Origin: Isohypsibius dastychi
Lineage: Eukaryota; Tardigrada; Eutardigrada; Parachela; Isohypsibiidae
Length of the DNA: 64,000 bases
Assembly: GCA_034696485.1 (NCBI GenBank)
Contig: JAQIWT010000001.1
Coordinates: forward strand, 1 to 64,000
Reading direction: 5' to 3'
Shown here: piece by piece, positions 23,056-34,453 of the stretch
Position numbering within the stretch: position 1 is the stretch's first letter
Layout: each line of letters begins with the position of its first letter
Program-made: the position numbers and the translations under genes
The notes under the pieces: model-generated
The model's input: only the letters and a program-made list of their open reading frames with translations
Database searches by the model: none
What the model was told of the DNA's origin: nothing

Positions 23056-26000
23056 TTAATTCGTCGGCTTTGGAACTTCATGGACTATCAGGGCCTGCGT
23101 TGTGCGATCTCGGCGCCACTCTCGCAGGAGCTTTGTTGATACCGGCTCCCTTTCTGTTCCGTGGAAAATCAGCTTCAGGGCATGTAAAGAGCCAAGCGTC
23201 GCGGTATTATTCGACTGAAAAACGATAGGTTTTTTATGAAAAAATATTTTCGTAATCCATGGTAGTGTTTTATAAACACAAGGCAATTTTAGGTAACGGT
23301 AGGTGATTTACTAACATGGCTCTCGATTCGGACTGTCCATGTTCCATAGGGGTTCTCGCCCCAGGTATGTACAGACAGAAATGGCCATTCGTTGAATCCG
23401 TTAGTCGACGCATCGGTGGCCCGTAACGGCGCTATTAGAGTTTTCGTTCCTAGATAACACCGTTATTTTAGCTGAGATGCTATGAGTTTCTCTCAGTTAA
23501 AATGTAACACAAACCCATTGGACTTGTTACAAATATCCGAACGGCTCCTCTTCGGAGGTGGGACAAAGTAATGACGACCTCGACGTGCTCCAGAAACGAG
23601 ACTTTACTAGCGCTGCCCTCACATGCCTTTGTCCGCACATCTACCGAAAGTGGGCGCTTGTAGGAAAATACTCTGGAACACGAAACTAAATTATTCAACT
23701 GGCCAGTTGATTAATTCTGGACCATGGTCCAGAATGACTGATCTAGATTCATTCACCGCCAATTTTCGCTTCATAGAGTAGTTGAGTAAATTTCAGGAAA
23801 GCGCACACTTACTGGTCTTCAATGCCGGTTTTACGAACAATGCACCGGTTTTTTTCCGGAACAGTTTCCCAAATTGTAGCAGCTCGCACAAGTAGTTCCG
23901 CATCCATGAGACCAAAACCGTAGTTGGGATGAACCAGTAATCCCATCCCGTTTACATACCATCCGGGGCTATGAAGGAGTGTGAACGGATCTGACGTCCA
24001 AACAACCAAATGTTTGAGGTCTCTCCAAGTGAGATTTGGGCTGTAATAAAACACGTTCATTATTTATGATCTAATTGATGTAAATTTTAGCGTATCAGAA
24101 TTTTTGTATGTCGTATGTTGTTCAAAATCTTACTTTGCTTCTAGAACAAGAGCGAAAATTCCGGCAGCGAGTGGAGCTGAAGCCGAAGTTCCAGTGTGAC
24201 TGGAAGTACACGAATTCAACAGGTCGGTGCTTATCTAAAACACACATTTTCATTCTCAATTTAATGAAACATTTTAGCATAGCTAAACAGGTGATCAGAC
24301 TTACAATTTTTCCCTCGTCCCAAGCGCCACTTGAATATGTGACAGCCATTGTTGATGGACATTTTTCTGAATAGATGGGGACATTTCCCAGTTCGGTCGT
24401 GCTTCCAACGCTTATTGTATAGATATTTGACGCATATCCATCATAAGCGCAACTGTCGCCGTTAATCCCACCATTTCCAGAAGCCCAGACGTATATGGCG
24501 CCTTTTCCGCCACGACCCTTGCAGGCAGATCATTAATCAGCACGCCAAAAATTAATTTCATGCACGTTAATTTACCTTACCTCGGTCACACCTTTTTCCA
24601 GGGCTTTCGCTGCCAAAAATCCCGGCTTTTCAACAGTTTTTCCGTCTACAATTCGCAAATTCATAACAGCAGTGAACAGCAACTACATGTATAAAAAATA
24701 CCTACTGTCACTGGGTCCCCAAGATGAACTATAGATATCGATATGGTTGTTGTTGAAGGAAAATGCTTCTGCTTCGACGCGGTCGGAAACAGTTCCGTCC
24801 AACATCCTGATGCCTCCAATGCGCGAGTTAAACGCAATGCCGACACCGCAGACATTGTTGTTCGCTTGCATTGCGACTTCACCGGCACACCTGCAACGTG
24901 CAAAAACCTGTCCGGAGAGTCTTTCGATTAATTTGTTCCGAAACACTGACCGAGTACCGTGATGTGTGTCTTCAGGATTTTCGTATCTTGGAGTGGGGTC
25001 GCGATTGTTTCCGTTGATATTCAAACTAGCTTCCGGATCCTGAACAAAAAGCTTAAGAACGTATGATAAAATTAAGTGACCAATAATCATACATCAATCC
25101 AATGAGATCAGTTATTTTACCTTTAAAATTATGTTTTGTTGAGGATAAATGAGATTGACTAAATTACAAAATCAAATAACGCGCGAAAACTCACGTAATT
25201 TTGTTTCAGGTCAGTGTGATTTGTTTCCAGCCCTGGGAAAGAATAATTCGTTTTTAAATGTTTCTTATACTGTAAAGTAACGTGATATTATTTACCATCA
25301 TCCAGGATGGTGACAACCACATTTTTCCCGGTATAGCCGGCTTTCCATGCCGCCAGAACATTTAAACTAACCGTGGCTGCTGAATCAAGCTGTCTCTGCT
25401 GACGTTTTTTGTCGATCGGATCCAACTAAAATACAGAAAATTTGATGCTTCAGTCGACCAACTAATTTGTTATAAAACGTACCAGGTACCATTGCTTTGT
25501 CCAGAAAGGATCGTTGAAAAAATCTGGTCTAGTTTCGGGATCAAAAGTCTGAGAGATACGCTGTACAGATGGTAGAGAACCGGCAAACTCGGCTTCTGGC
25601 TTTATTAAGTATAAATCACGTTTTGTCCTTATTAGCGCCTGTTGTTGTTCAGCCCATAAGATCTGTTGGAGAAGAAATTAATAAAACAAAAATATTCCAA
25701 CTTTACCCGTACCCTTCTGTCAGATGACAAGCTGGACAAGCTTCGTTTTTGACGAAAATCAGATCTGTTGTGCTTTTTGAAGAAATAAACTCCCGGAAAA
25801 TCTGAAAGCTAAGAAAACCATGTAGCTGACTGAGACCGTGCAAGTAAAATGAATAAACACAGGTTTGTATCGATCACAATGGTCACTTTTTGATAAAAGT
25901 TCAAATAATCGTTAAAAAAACCAAAGGTCTGGGAAATGATGCGATTCACTACCTCTTTGATCAAATCGTATCCGAAGTCGTTCGCAATTTCATTTGCAAC

Positions 26001-26108
26001 AACCGTTCCTCGCGGCACTTCAATCAGCCATTCATCCAGAAGTTCCGCATTTGTAAAAACGGTTTCCCAGATGACAAATAAGCCGAGGATACGATTCCTT
26101 ATAAGCAT
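23056..26108 (-). CDS. Kexin/furin-like proprotein convertase, copy A
   Basis: A secretory-pathway subtilase that cuts prohormones after dibasic sites. Fourteen exons join in phase to give 645 residues: 25953-26108, 25707-25808, 25483-25662, 25296-25425, 25195-25232, 24951-25039, 24706-24890, 24581-24645, 24305-24517, 24134-24234, 23813-24040, 23515-23672, 23316-23449, 23056-23214. A signal peptide and a propeptide with DFRQKR and the terminal cleavage site RTKR (after residue 101) come first. The catalytic residues are intact: Asp188 (ILDDG), His229 (HGTRCAGE), Asn330 (WASGNGG) and Ser403 (HTGTSAS). The P-domain has [15 protein letters not shown] and [11 protein letters not shown]. There is no Cys-rich or transmembrane tail, as in PC1/PC4-like forms. 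The intron 24891-24950 is 60 nt and stopless. Asn at the oxyanion site argues against PC2. Confidence 0.93.
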
Positions 26109-27217
26109 AATCACGAGGTTATCCGAAGCTAGCGCACGCTAGCACGGTATGGGTTGATGTCGAGAATTCTATTTACAATTAATAAACAACCGGTCTCGAA
26201 TAACAAAAAACATTCGCGCATTCCTGGTTATAAAGTGATCAAACTTTATCATCAATGGATGCCCTTGCCAAAATTTCCACATGCTCGACGTCTTCAACCA
26301 CCCGCTGAACTTCTCTTTGTGCGTACTCGTGTTCCCAAGAATTGAACTCGGAACGGGAAACCGGTGCCAAGGTGAATGCGGTGTACACCTGAAGGCATCT
26401 TTACTTCTTGCATTTCTAAACCACAGCGCGATAAGTGTTAAATGCCAACACTGATTTAAAATGATAAATGTCACTGGCTCTTTTATTGCGCCTAATGAAT
26501 TTGTTTCCGTCCTTTGTTAATTAATCCGTCTAGCCATGTGCCATCGGGTCATGACAGGATAAACAAATACTGGCTAAGATGGAGCCGTTTTACTTCCTCA
26601 GACAATTTTATTCCGTCTTTTAAAAAAAGGCAAGCAGGAAGAGTTTAATCTTTCAGGTTCCAAAGCTGAATATCTGCCAATCATAAATTCCATTCTCCAA
26701 TAATGCTCAAAAACGTCAACGATCAAAACTGACGTTCAAAAATGTCTTTTCGCAACTGATGCCAGTGAGAATTAAAAGGAAATTTTGGTCAAAAATCTGA
26801 AGAAATTGACACAAGTTTTGCAAATAATTCTCTATGATCGAATCCTTTACATATGTGATTTAATCAGACCGCGAAACATTCACATTACAGATCTCAGGAT
26901 ATATTCTGTCAGAACGCTGCGCTTGACCAGCCCATGGTCATACACAAGAACGGTTCTGGTTCTGTGCATAACCGTATCGTGTATGCAGTTTGACATCTGA
27001 ATTCAAGTCGTGTTTCGATATTTCTCCGCCGACTCATCTTCCAAGGACTTTTGTTGTTTCATGCTTTTCTCCAAACTTTTCCTCCACTCGATAGTGTATG
27101 GCTATTGCCGTGAATCGCATCACCATTGAGCAAGTGCTTGCGTTACAGTCGGCATTTCGTCCACCAATTAAAATAATCAACAAACAAGAATCGTTGCTGA
27201 TGCAAAGTCACGGGGAG
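26109..27217. other. Spacer between the tandem convertase genes
   Basis: Upstream flank of copy A and downstream flank of copy B. The part at 26240-26400 is similar to 31510-31675 upstream of copy B. The rest (26500-27217) shows no homology or coding signal. Confidence 0.5.
26240..26400. repeat. Duplicated upstream segment, copy A side
   Basis: About 160 bp upstream of the copy A start matches, by eye, the segment at 31510-31675 upstream of copy B, for example TTTCCACATGCTCG and GATGCCTTC in both. The tandem duplication therefore included upstream DNA. Indels put the two copies in different frames, so conserved coding is not supported. Confidence 0.55.
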
Positions 27218-30200
27218 TTACAAAAATGTCGAATTAGAGAAAATCTGCAAGATACGTTGGTTGGTCTCGGACAAACTGTCCCCAACATAGGAGGTTTGTG
27301 ATGGCCGAGAAAACTTTGGATGGGTTTTCGGTCGTAGAATCGCGGGCCCGTGGACTGACAAAGCCTGCGTAGTGCGCTGTCGGCGCCACTCTCGTAGAAT
27401 ATTTGTTGATTTTGGTTCTTGTGCTGTTCCGTGGAATACCAACTTCAATGAATGAAGCGACCCATGCACCGCTGTATCATTAATCTACAAAATGAAAAAT
27501 CTAGAACGATAACACAGAACACCGTACTACAACAACGTTACCGGTCCTTCTTCGCACCACGGACAATAGCTGTGTTCTCTTTAGTTGATTGTTTTACTCA
27601 CATGGCTTTCGATTCGGACTGTCCAGGTTCCGCGTGGGTTCTCACCCCAAGTGTGAACAGAGAGAAACGGCCACTCGTTGAATCCGCTGGTTGAGTTATC
27701 AAGAGCACGCAACGGTGCTATCAGCGTTTTTGTTCCTGAATAAAGCCGTTATTTTTGCTAAGATGCTGAGCTCCTCTCGGTTGAAATGAGAGAAGCACGA
27801 ACCCATTGGGCTTGTTACAAATATCTGAACGGCTCCTCTCCGAGGGTGAGACAAAGTAATGACGACCTCGACATGCTCCAGAAACGAGACTTTACTTGGG
27901 CTGCCCTCACATGCCTTTGTTCGCACATCTACCGAAAGTGGCTGCTTGTAGGAAAATACTCTGGAACACGAAATCAAGTTATATATCTGCCACTACTTTT
28001 GGCGTTACAAAGTAACTGAGTCTAGTTTCACAGACGCATATGGCATCTGTGGTCCAGTTCAGGGAAGCACACGCTTACTGGTCGTCAATGCCGGTTTTAC
28101 GGACAATACACCGGTTCTTTTCTGGGACGGTTTCCCAAACCATAGCTGCGCGGACAAGTTGTTGTGCGTCCATGAGACCAAATCCGAAGTTGAGATGAGC
28201 TAGTAGCCCCATCCCGTTGACACACCAGCCACGTGTGTGAAGAAGCGAGAAAGGGTCTGACGTCCAAACAACCAAATGTTTGAGATCTCTCCAGGTAAGG
28301 TTTGGGCTACGAAGAAAAAGTGCGGAAATATATCCTTCCCGCGGGTGTTCAGTGAGGATCGGTTTAAAATCGACAACAAATCACTCGTTCATCCAAAAAA
28401 TCCCAAAATACTGGTCTTCAGGTTTCTCAACAAGCTAAACACGATACTGCCATCAGTTTGAGATGAGCAAAATCGGAAATACCGAAATCATGAAGACCCC
28501 ATTGAAATATCAGTGCAAGTAGCCATTCATCCGAAAGATGTTTTGGCATACGGATGTGTAGGTCGGACTTCCGATTCGGAGAAATACTATGCGGATTGCG
28601 CCCTGAACCAAAATGATTACACACGCGGTGTTCGACCGTGTTCATACCTTTAAACTGACGCGAGCGTGATTGTTTGCGCTTGAGCGCAGTCGGCCTAGTA
28701 TTTCTCTGAATCGGAAGTCCGACCTACACATCCGTATGCCAAAACATCTTTCGGATGAATGGCTACTTGCACTGATATTTCAATGGGGTCTTCATGATTT
28801 CGGTATTTCCGATTTTGCTCATCTCAAACTGATGGCAGTATCGTGTTTAGCTTGTTGAGAAACCTGAAGACCAGTATTTTGGGATTTTTTGGATGAACGA
28901 GTGATTTGTTGTCGATTTTAAACCGATCCTCACTGAACACCCGCGGGGAGGATAGAGTCCTTTACTTGAAATGCTAGATGTTCAGTCTGATTGTTTGACA
29001 TCGCGATTCGCGATTTCGCTGTTAAACATACTTAGCTTCTAAAACTAGAGCGAAAATCCCAGCCGCCAGAGGAGCCGACGCCGAGGTGCCAGAGTGGTTT
29101 GATACGCACGAGTTTAACACATTTGTACTTGTCTAAAAACAACGCTGAGGTTGGTAAAGTACAAGATGACAACAAAAGCTCCGATATACATCACGCTTAC
29201 AATATTTCCTTCGACACCATCGCCACCCGAATATGTGACAGCCATAGTTGACGGACATTTTTCGGAATAGGCAGGGATGTTTCCCAGTTCAGTTGTACTT
29301 CCGACGCTTATTGTATAGATGTTCGATGCGTATCCATCATAAGCGCAACTGTCGTTGATACCACCATTCCCGGACGCCCAGACGTATATGGCGCCTTTTC
29401 CGCCACGACCCTAAATTCATATAAAAAAAATTCAAAAATTCAAAAAACTGAGTTGTTCAACAGAGATTAAACTGCATAGGCTAACATTGACTGACCTCAG
29501 TCACACCTCTTTCAAGGGCTTTGGCTGCCAAAATTCCCGGCTTTTCAAGAGTTTTGCCCTCTATAATAAAGAATTTTTTCAAAATATTATTTTGCAGATC
29601 CTTGCATATGAGCATGATATACCATCGCTCGGTCCCGAGGATGAACTATAGATATCTATATAGTTGTTGTTGAAAGAAAAGGATTCCGCTTCGACGCGGT
29701 CGAAAACTTCTCCGTCCAACATACGAATCCCTCCGATTCTCGAGTTGAAAGCAATGCCGACACCGCAGACATTGTTGTTCGCTTGCATTGCAACTTCCCC
29801 CGCGCATCTCCAAACAAAAATGCTGTTTTTTGAATGTTCTGGCTACGTCGTTCTAAAACGCTCACATGGTTCCATGATTTCTGACTTCAGTACCGTCGTA
29901 GCTTGGGCTGGGGTCGCGATTGTTTCCGTTAATGTTCGAACTCGCTTCTGGGTCCTGGATAAGAAGTTCCGTGATTTCAACCACTCGAAAAGTTTTCTTC
30001 CACAACTATATCTTTGTGAACCCACGTAATTTTGTGTCAAATCGGTGTGATTTGTTTCCAATCCTGCGAAACGTACGTAACATAGAACTGATATTCAAGT
30101 AATGTAATGTGGACAGAGGTATAAATTTACCGTCATCCATTATTGTGACGACCACACCTTTTCCGGTATAGCCGGCTTTCCACGCTCCCAGGACATTCAT

Positions 30201-31384
30201 GCTGACCGCTGGTTGCGAAATAAGCTGGCGTTGCTGACGCGCCTTGTCGACTCGATCCAGCTACCAAATCACTGTCGTGTAAAGCAGTCTATAAAACGAG
30301 AGGTTTTTCTTGCACTTACCAGGTACCATTGCTGAGTCCACAGTGGGTCGCTAAATTCACTTGACGTGACTTGGGAATCAAGTCGTGCAGGTGATCGAAA
30401 TCCGGAGATTTTTTCTGCCGAATTCTTTGAATATAGATCACGTTTCGTTCTTATTAGAACCTGTTGCTGCTCAGCCCATAAAACCTGTGGCGAAACACGT
30501 CCGAGTTAACGAAAACTGGCTATTTACCGGCACCATGAACTTCCGTAGGCAGACTTTTCGTAGTCTCGACGTTTCATTGTTAACCTTCCGTAGTCTTGAC
30601 TTTTCGTAGACAAGAGCTCTCGTTGTAGAGAACGTTCGTATTCAGAACCATTCGTAGCCAGCAGTTTCATAGTAAAACAATTCATGGTTCCTGAAGTTTC
30701 ACATAGTAAATTTTGCTCGTGAAACACCTCGTAATTAAATTTCGCAGTTCTCTAGTAAATCATTTACGAGTGGGGAGAGACCCCAAACACCATAACCATG
30801 AAACGTCCAACTACGAAACCTCTTGCCTACGAGGTCAGCAGACAACGAGATTTCTTGCCTACGAGAAGCATGGCAACGAAAGTTCTACTCCGAAAATTTT
30901 GACTACGAAAGGTGGCCTACAAGAAGTCATGGCACGTCATGTACCCTTGTATCAGATGATAAGCCGGGTGAACTCCGTTTTTCGCGACGGTCAGATCGGT
31001 TATGTTTTTTGAACTGATAAATTCCTGGGAAATCTGGAAGCTTGAAAAACTCGTGTAAATGAATCCTATCATGAATATCGACAGAATCAACATGCAAAAA
31101 GAGAATAAACTTTTTGACTTTAACTAAGATTCAGTATAGATTGACCGGTGCTAAATGTCCGGTCCCACGACAATGAACAAACATGTGAATTTTTGAACAA
31201 CATGAAATGATTTTTGCGCTACCTCTTTTATCAAATCGTATCCGTAATCGTTCGCAATGTCGTTTGCAGCGAACATCCCTCCTCGAATTTGGATCAGCCA
31301 TTCATTCAACAGGTCCGCATGCGCGTTCATTTTGACAATGTCCCAAACCACAAAAATTCCGAAGATACAGTTTCTTACAATCAT
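27218..31384 (-). CDS. Kexin/furin-like proprotein convertase, copy B
   Basis: A tandem paralogue of copy A with the same 14 exons and phases, 675 residues: 31223-31384, 30945-31040, 30320-30484, 30131-30260, 30026-30063, 29866-29954, 29623-29807, 29496-29560, 29201-29410, 29032-29132, 28079-28306, 27803-27960, 27602-27735, 27218-27484. Signal peptide, RREKR and RTKR propeptide sites, and catalytic Asp (MDDG), His224, Asn325 and Ser397 are kept. Two strongly conserved positions differ from copy A and the family: the Arg after HGT is Ile227, and the Trp of the SWGP motif is Ser284. The C-terminus is about 30 residues longer. Introns near 28.3-29.0 kb and 30.5-30.9 kb are expanded by inverted repeats. 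The enzyme may be active with altered specificity or stability, or be decaying. Confidence 0.9.
28331..28954. repeat. Long near-perfect inverted repeat in an intron of convertase copy B
   Basis: The arms 28331-28589 and 28696-28954 are 259 nt each and reverse-complementary with only two mismatches by direct reading. The spacer is 106 nt. The element fills most of the 725-nt intron 28307-29031, while the matching intron of copy A (24041-24133) is 93 nt and lacks it. No transposase or target-site duplication is evident. The pre-mRNA of copy B would contain a 259-bp hairpin. Confidence 0.9.
30540..30930. repeat. Degenerate foldback region in an intron of convertase copy B
   Basis: The 460-nt intron 30485-30944 carries repeated CGTAGTC/TTCGTAG words in its left part and the complementary GACTACG/CTACGAAA words in its right part. 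For example, GTAGGCAGACTTTTCGTAGTC-like sequence near 30547 pairs with sequence near 30900-30920. The matching intron of copy A is short (25663-25706, 44 nt). It looks like an old, diverged inverted repeat insertion. Confidence 0.5.
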
Positions 31385-32028
31385 AATTTCCAGGTCACCC
31401 CAACCGGCTTTTTTGTCTTCTACCGTTTTGGCGCGTTTTGGAAAATAATGAAACCTCTCCACAAGTTCTCAAACCACCGGTCTCGAATTAAGAATTGTCA
31501 TAAAGTGAGCAAAGTTTGTCATCATGGATGGTCTTGCCAACATTTCCACATGCTCGGTTTTGGACCACCCGCTGAAATTCTTGTTTGTTTTGTACGGTAC
31601 TCATGTCATGTTCCCGACTCAGGCGGAATACCAAGTGCCAAGGTGCGTCTAACCGGAAGGCATCTTCGTTTTTCTTGCGTTCATACTTCATAGTCACACC
31701 GCAATAAGTCCTAAATGCGGAAATGATTCATGAAAATACCCAACTGTTCATCATGCGTCTAATGAATAAATGAGTAGCACTTGCTAACGAGTTGGAGCTG
31801 TGCCAAGTCCTCGGGATGAGTTGACATGTAGATTTACAACAATGTTGTTTTAAGAGGCGTATACTGCAAATGTTTAACCGTGCTGGATGCATGAACAATT
31901 AATATTAAATAAATTTAATAAATTTCTTATTCAGAAATTGCTGAGTGAATGCGAAAGCGGAAAATTACACCCGAATATTTTATCTCCAAAAAGACGAATT
32001 CCAATGCAAAACTTGAGTCGATTTTGGA
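31385..32028. other. Upstream flank of convertase copy B
   Basis: It includes the segment at 31510-31675 shared with copy A and an AT-rich remainder. No gene is supported. Confidence 0.5.
31510..31675. repeat. Duplicated upstream segment, copy B side
   Basis: Similar to 26240-26400 upstream of copy A, in the same relative position and orientation. It could hold shared promoter or 5' leader sequence. Confidence 0.55.
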
Positions 32029-33177
32029 TTATTCGCCGTCGCTCTTGAGTCTAATCATCAAGCAATCTTTCTTCCAGCAAAACGAAAGCAGTATCCACCC
32101 AACACCAATCGACACAAGTCGTGCCGTATCCAAATAGATCCAGGTGCGGATTTCACTTTTTAGATCATCGGGATGTCCAGCGGTGGAATTACGGAATTCC
32201 AGAAATGCAATCGTCATAATGGAGTCGCACAGATGTGTTATAACCGCAGCGGCGAAATACAATATTGTTGCAATGATGGATGGAATAAAGGAAAACCAGT
32301 TTGCTGATCTATATCCGCCAGCAAGATCAATTCGGCAAAGACAGGAGAAACAAGAAATGGCAATGAGAAAGCGGTAAATAGTGGATAGAATTGGATTAAG
32401 TGAAATCCCAAACTCGAAGAACGACGTCAAATTCACCCGCGGTGGAAACAGCGTCCAGCTGAATATGCAATGAAGAAGAGCATATCCCGCCAACAATCCA
32501 TGTGAACAAAGTGAAATTTTCCGCAATGATCGATGGATATCTGCTGGAGTTATTTTGGCGGAAATATCAGATGTTTTTTCGTTTTCCAGTTTTCTTTCAG
32601 ACCTAAGAGTAATGCAACAATAAACAAGTGAGTTTTTAACGATTAGAAATTGCGAAAAATATTTGACCTTTTGGATAATGCGTAGAATTTTCCATTTCGT
32701 TCAACGTAAATGCGATCTGAAAGTTGGCCTTGTAAGTCAGAGTGCCCAGGATTCTTCAAATTTTCGGCAAGCTTCCGAAGATCCTGGGCCGAGAGCGCCG
32801 TAATTTCTTCATCTACTCCAGCTAGATTCACAGTGAAACCACGGTCAAGATCTAGAAATCTGAACCTCAACCGATTACAGAACTTTTTTGACTTAGTATT
32901 GCTTAATGGTAACTCACTGTGACCCGATCTTTCTTGGTCCTTTAATAACATCTGGTGATTTGCGATAAGTGTGGCCGATTTCCTCTAACGTTACGGCCTT
33001 TTTCAGATTATGCAGACTGGTCCCTTCTTTTAACTCTTCGTCGAAGCTTGGGAATGATACAACTGGTTGTTTCGGTCGACGACGTGAACGTCCTCTGCTG
33101 GGTTCCGCAGTTTCCACCTCGGGCACAGGTCCTGATTCGGGCTCATCGTCGAAGAAACTTTCTTTAGTGGCAGCCAT
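32029..33177 (-). CDS. TMEM237: Transmembrane protein 237, ciliary transition zone
   Basis: TMEM237 is a tetraspan component of the ciliary transition zone; human mutations cause Joubert syndrome 14. Three exons (32918-33177, 32668-32859, 32029-32602) give 341 residues. The N-terminal third is acidic/basic and disordered (EPSRGRSRRRPKQP). A conserved middle segment follows (DLDRGFTVNL, DRIYVERNGKFYALSKR), then four hydrophobic segments in the last 180 residues (around SHGLLAGYALLHCIF, IYRFLIAISCFSCL, FIPSIIATILYFAAAVI and TARLVSIGVGWILL). The layout and the VERNGKFY region match the family as I remember it. Only three introns in the family are expected to be retained here as two. The call rests on architecture plus this middle motif. 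Confidence 0.78.
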
Positions 33178-34453
33178 GTAAAACTACTTCGTGTTTTAGA
33201 AACGAAAACAATATTAGCTTTTAGTAAATTGACACGCAGGTGTGCCATTGACAATCAATATATTTCACGCAGTTGCGGCAATGTGATGTGACGTTGGTAG
33301 CTACGGCTGGTCAAAATCGATACCTGAGAAGTGAGAATCGAGCTCACAAGTGTGAACCCATGATCGTACATCTTCCTGTTGGTGATTCTGTATGACTGGT
33401 CTGAATTCAAAAACCACCAGCCTAAAACGAGTTACTATTAGTGAGTTAAACTTAAATGTAGCGATATATAGTTCTCAACGACATGCTTGCTGTACACCTT
33501 TTGACCATGGGCTAATCACTGCACCATGGTCTGTATAGAAATAGGCGCATAATAATGTACGACGAGAATCGATGACCTGTTGTTCCAGAATAGCACAATA
33601 TAAAAGAATAAAACAAACCAGAATCTGGTCGCACGCACTTTCGAGGTTAAAATTTGTGCATAAGATATCTCACATTAATTATCCTATTTTTGGTAATTCA
33701 GAGGTTTAACTTAAAAATTTTAACAAAATTAAATACTTTTATTTTAAAGCAATATTCAAAATTCCTTATCCTATTTAACTAATTTGGGGTGAATGAGTAC
33801 TTTTAAAAAACTCTTCACTTCAGCTCTTCTATGTGTGAGCTAAAACATCATCTGTTCCGTCGTCGGACGAACATCTTGAAAGGAAAAGTGTTGTTGAGTG
33901 ACATCCTCGAGCTCTCGTTATTCGCACGTTGGCCCACTGAATGAAAAATTATTTTCATCATCAAACGCTGCTGCCAAGTGAAACTCAGCTGTCCTGTTTT
34001 CGAGAAAAATATGGATTTATATATGGGATTTGCTTTGTAGGCATTAAAATTTCCTGTGATTTTGAATCAAATTTGCAATCTCACTGCCTTGAAAATTGAG
34101 TTACTAACGTTTCATCGAGAATGAGTAATTACAGAGACAATGAATCCGTGCCATCGGAGAAAGCCGTGAGAAATATGCTTTTTCGATCATTGTCAAGTCA
34201 AAGTTATTAGACTGACATGGTCACCCACTGTAACCGGCTTGTTCTAACCATACATCTTTATTCCGTCTAATTTGCTAATCTTAATATCGACTTCGTAGTT
34301 CATTTTATATTGGGCAGCTCATCCCGTTCATTATTTTCCGGCTTTGTGAAGAAATATGTGATGACACTTCAGTTCAAGCAGGAATTCTGACGCCGTTCAG
34401 GATCTCGTTGTGGAATCGGAAACTGATACTTGTGTGGATCTTATTATCATAAT
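33178..34453. other. Divergent intergenic region, TMEM237 / protease fusion
   Basis: 1.28 kb between two divergent genes. AT-rich, with no recognised coding sequence, RNA gene or repeat. It must hold both promoters. Confidence 0.5.

Noticed and set aside
26169-26474. Conserved 5' coding exon of the convertases
   Set aside because: The similar stretch upstream of the two copies is in different frames and includes stops in the shared frame. The signal peptides are fully encoded downstream.
28427-28858. Two open frames (28427-28645 minus, 28670-28858 plus) encoding the same 50-plus residues
   Set aside because: They are the same sequence in the two arms of the inverted repeat. Identity comes from the repeat, not from duplicated genes; no homology or start context supports coding.
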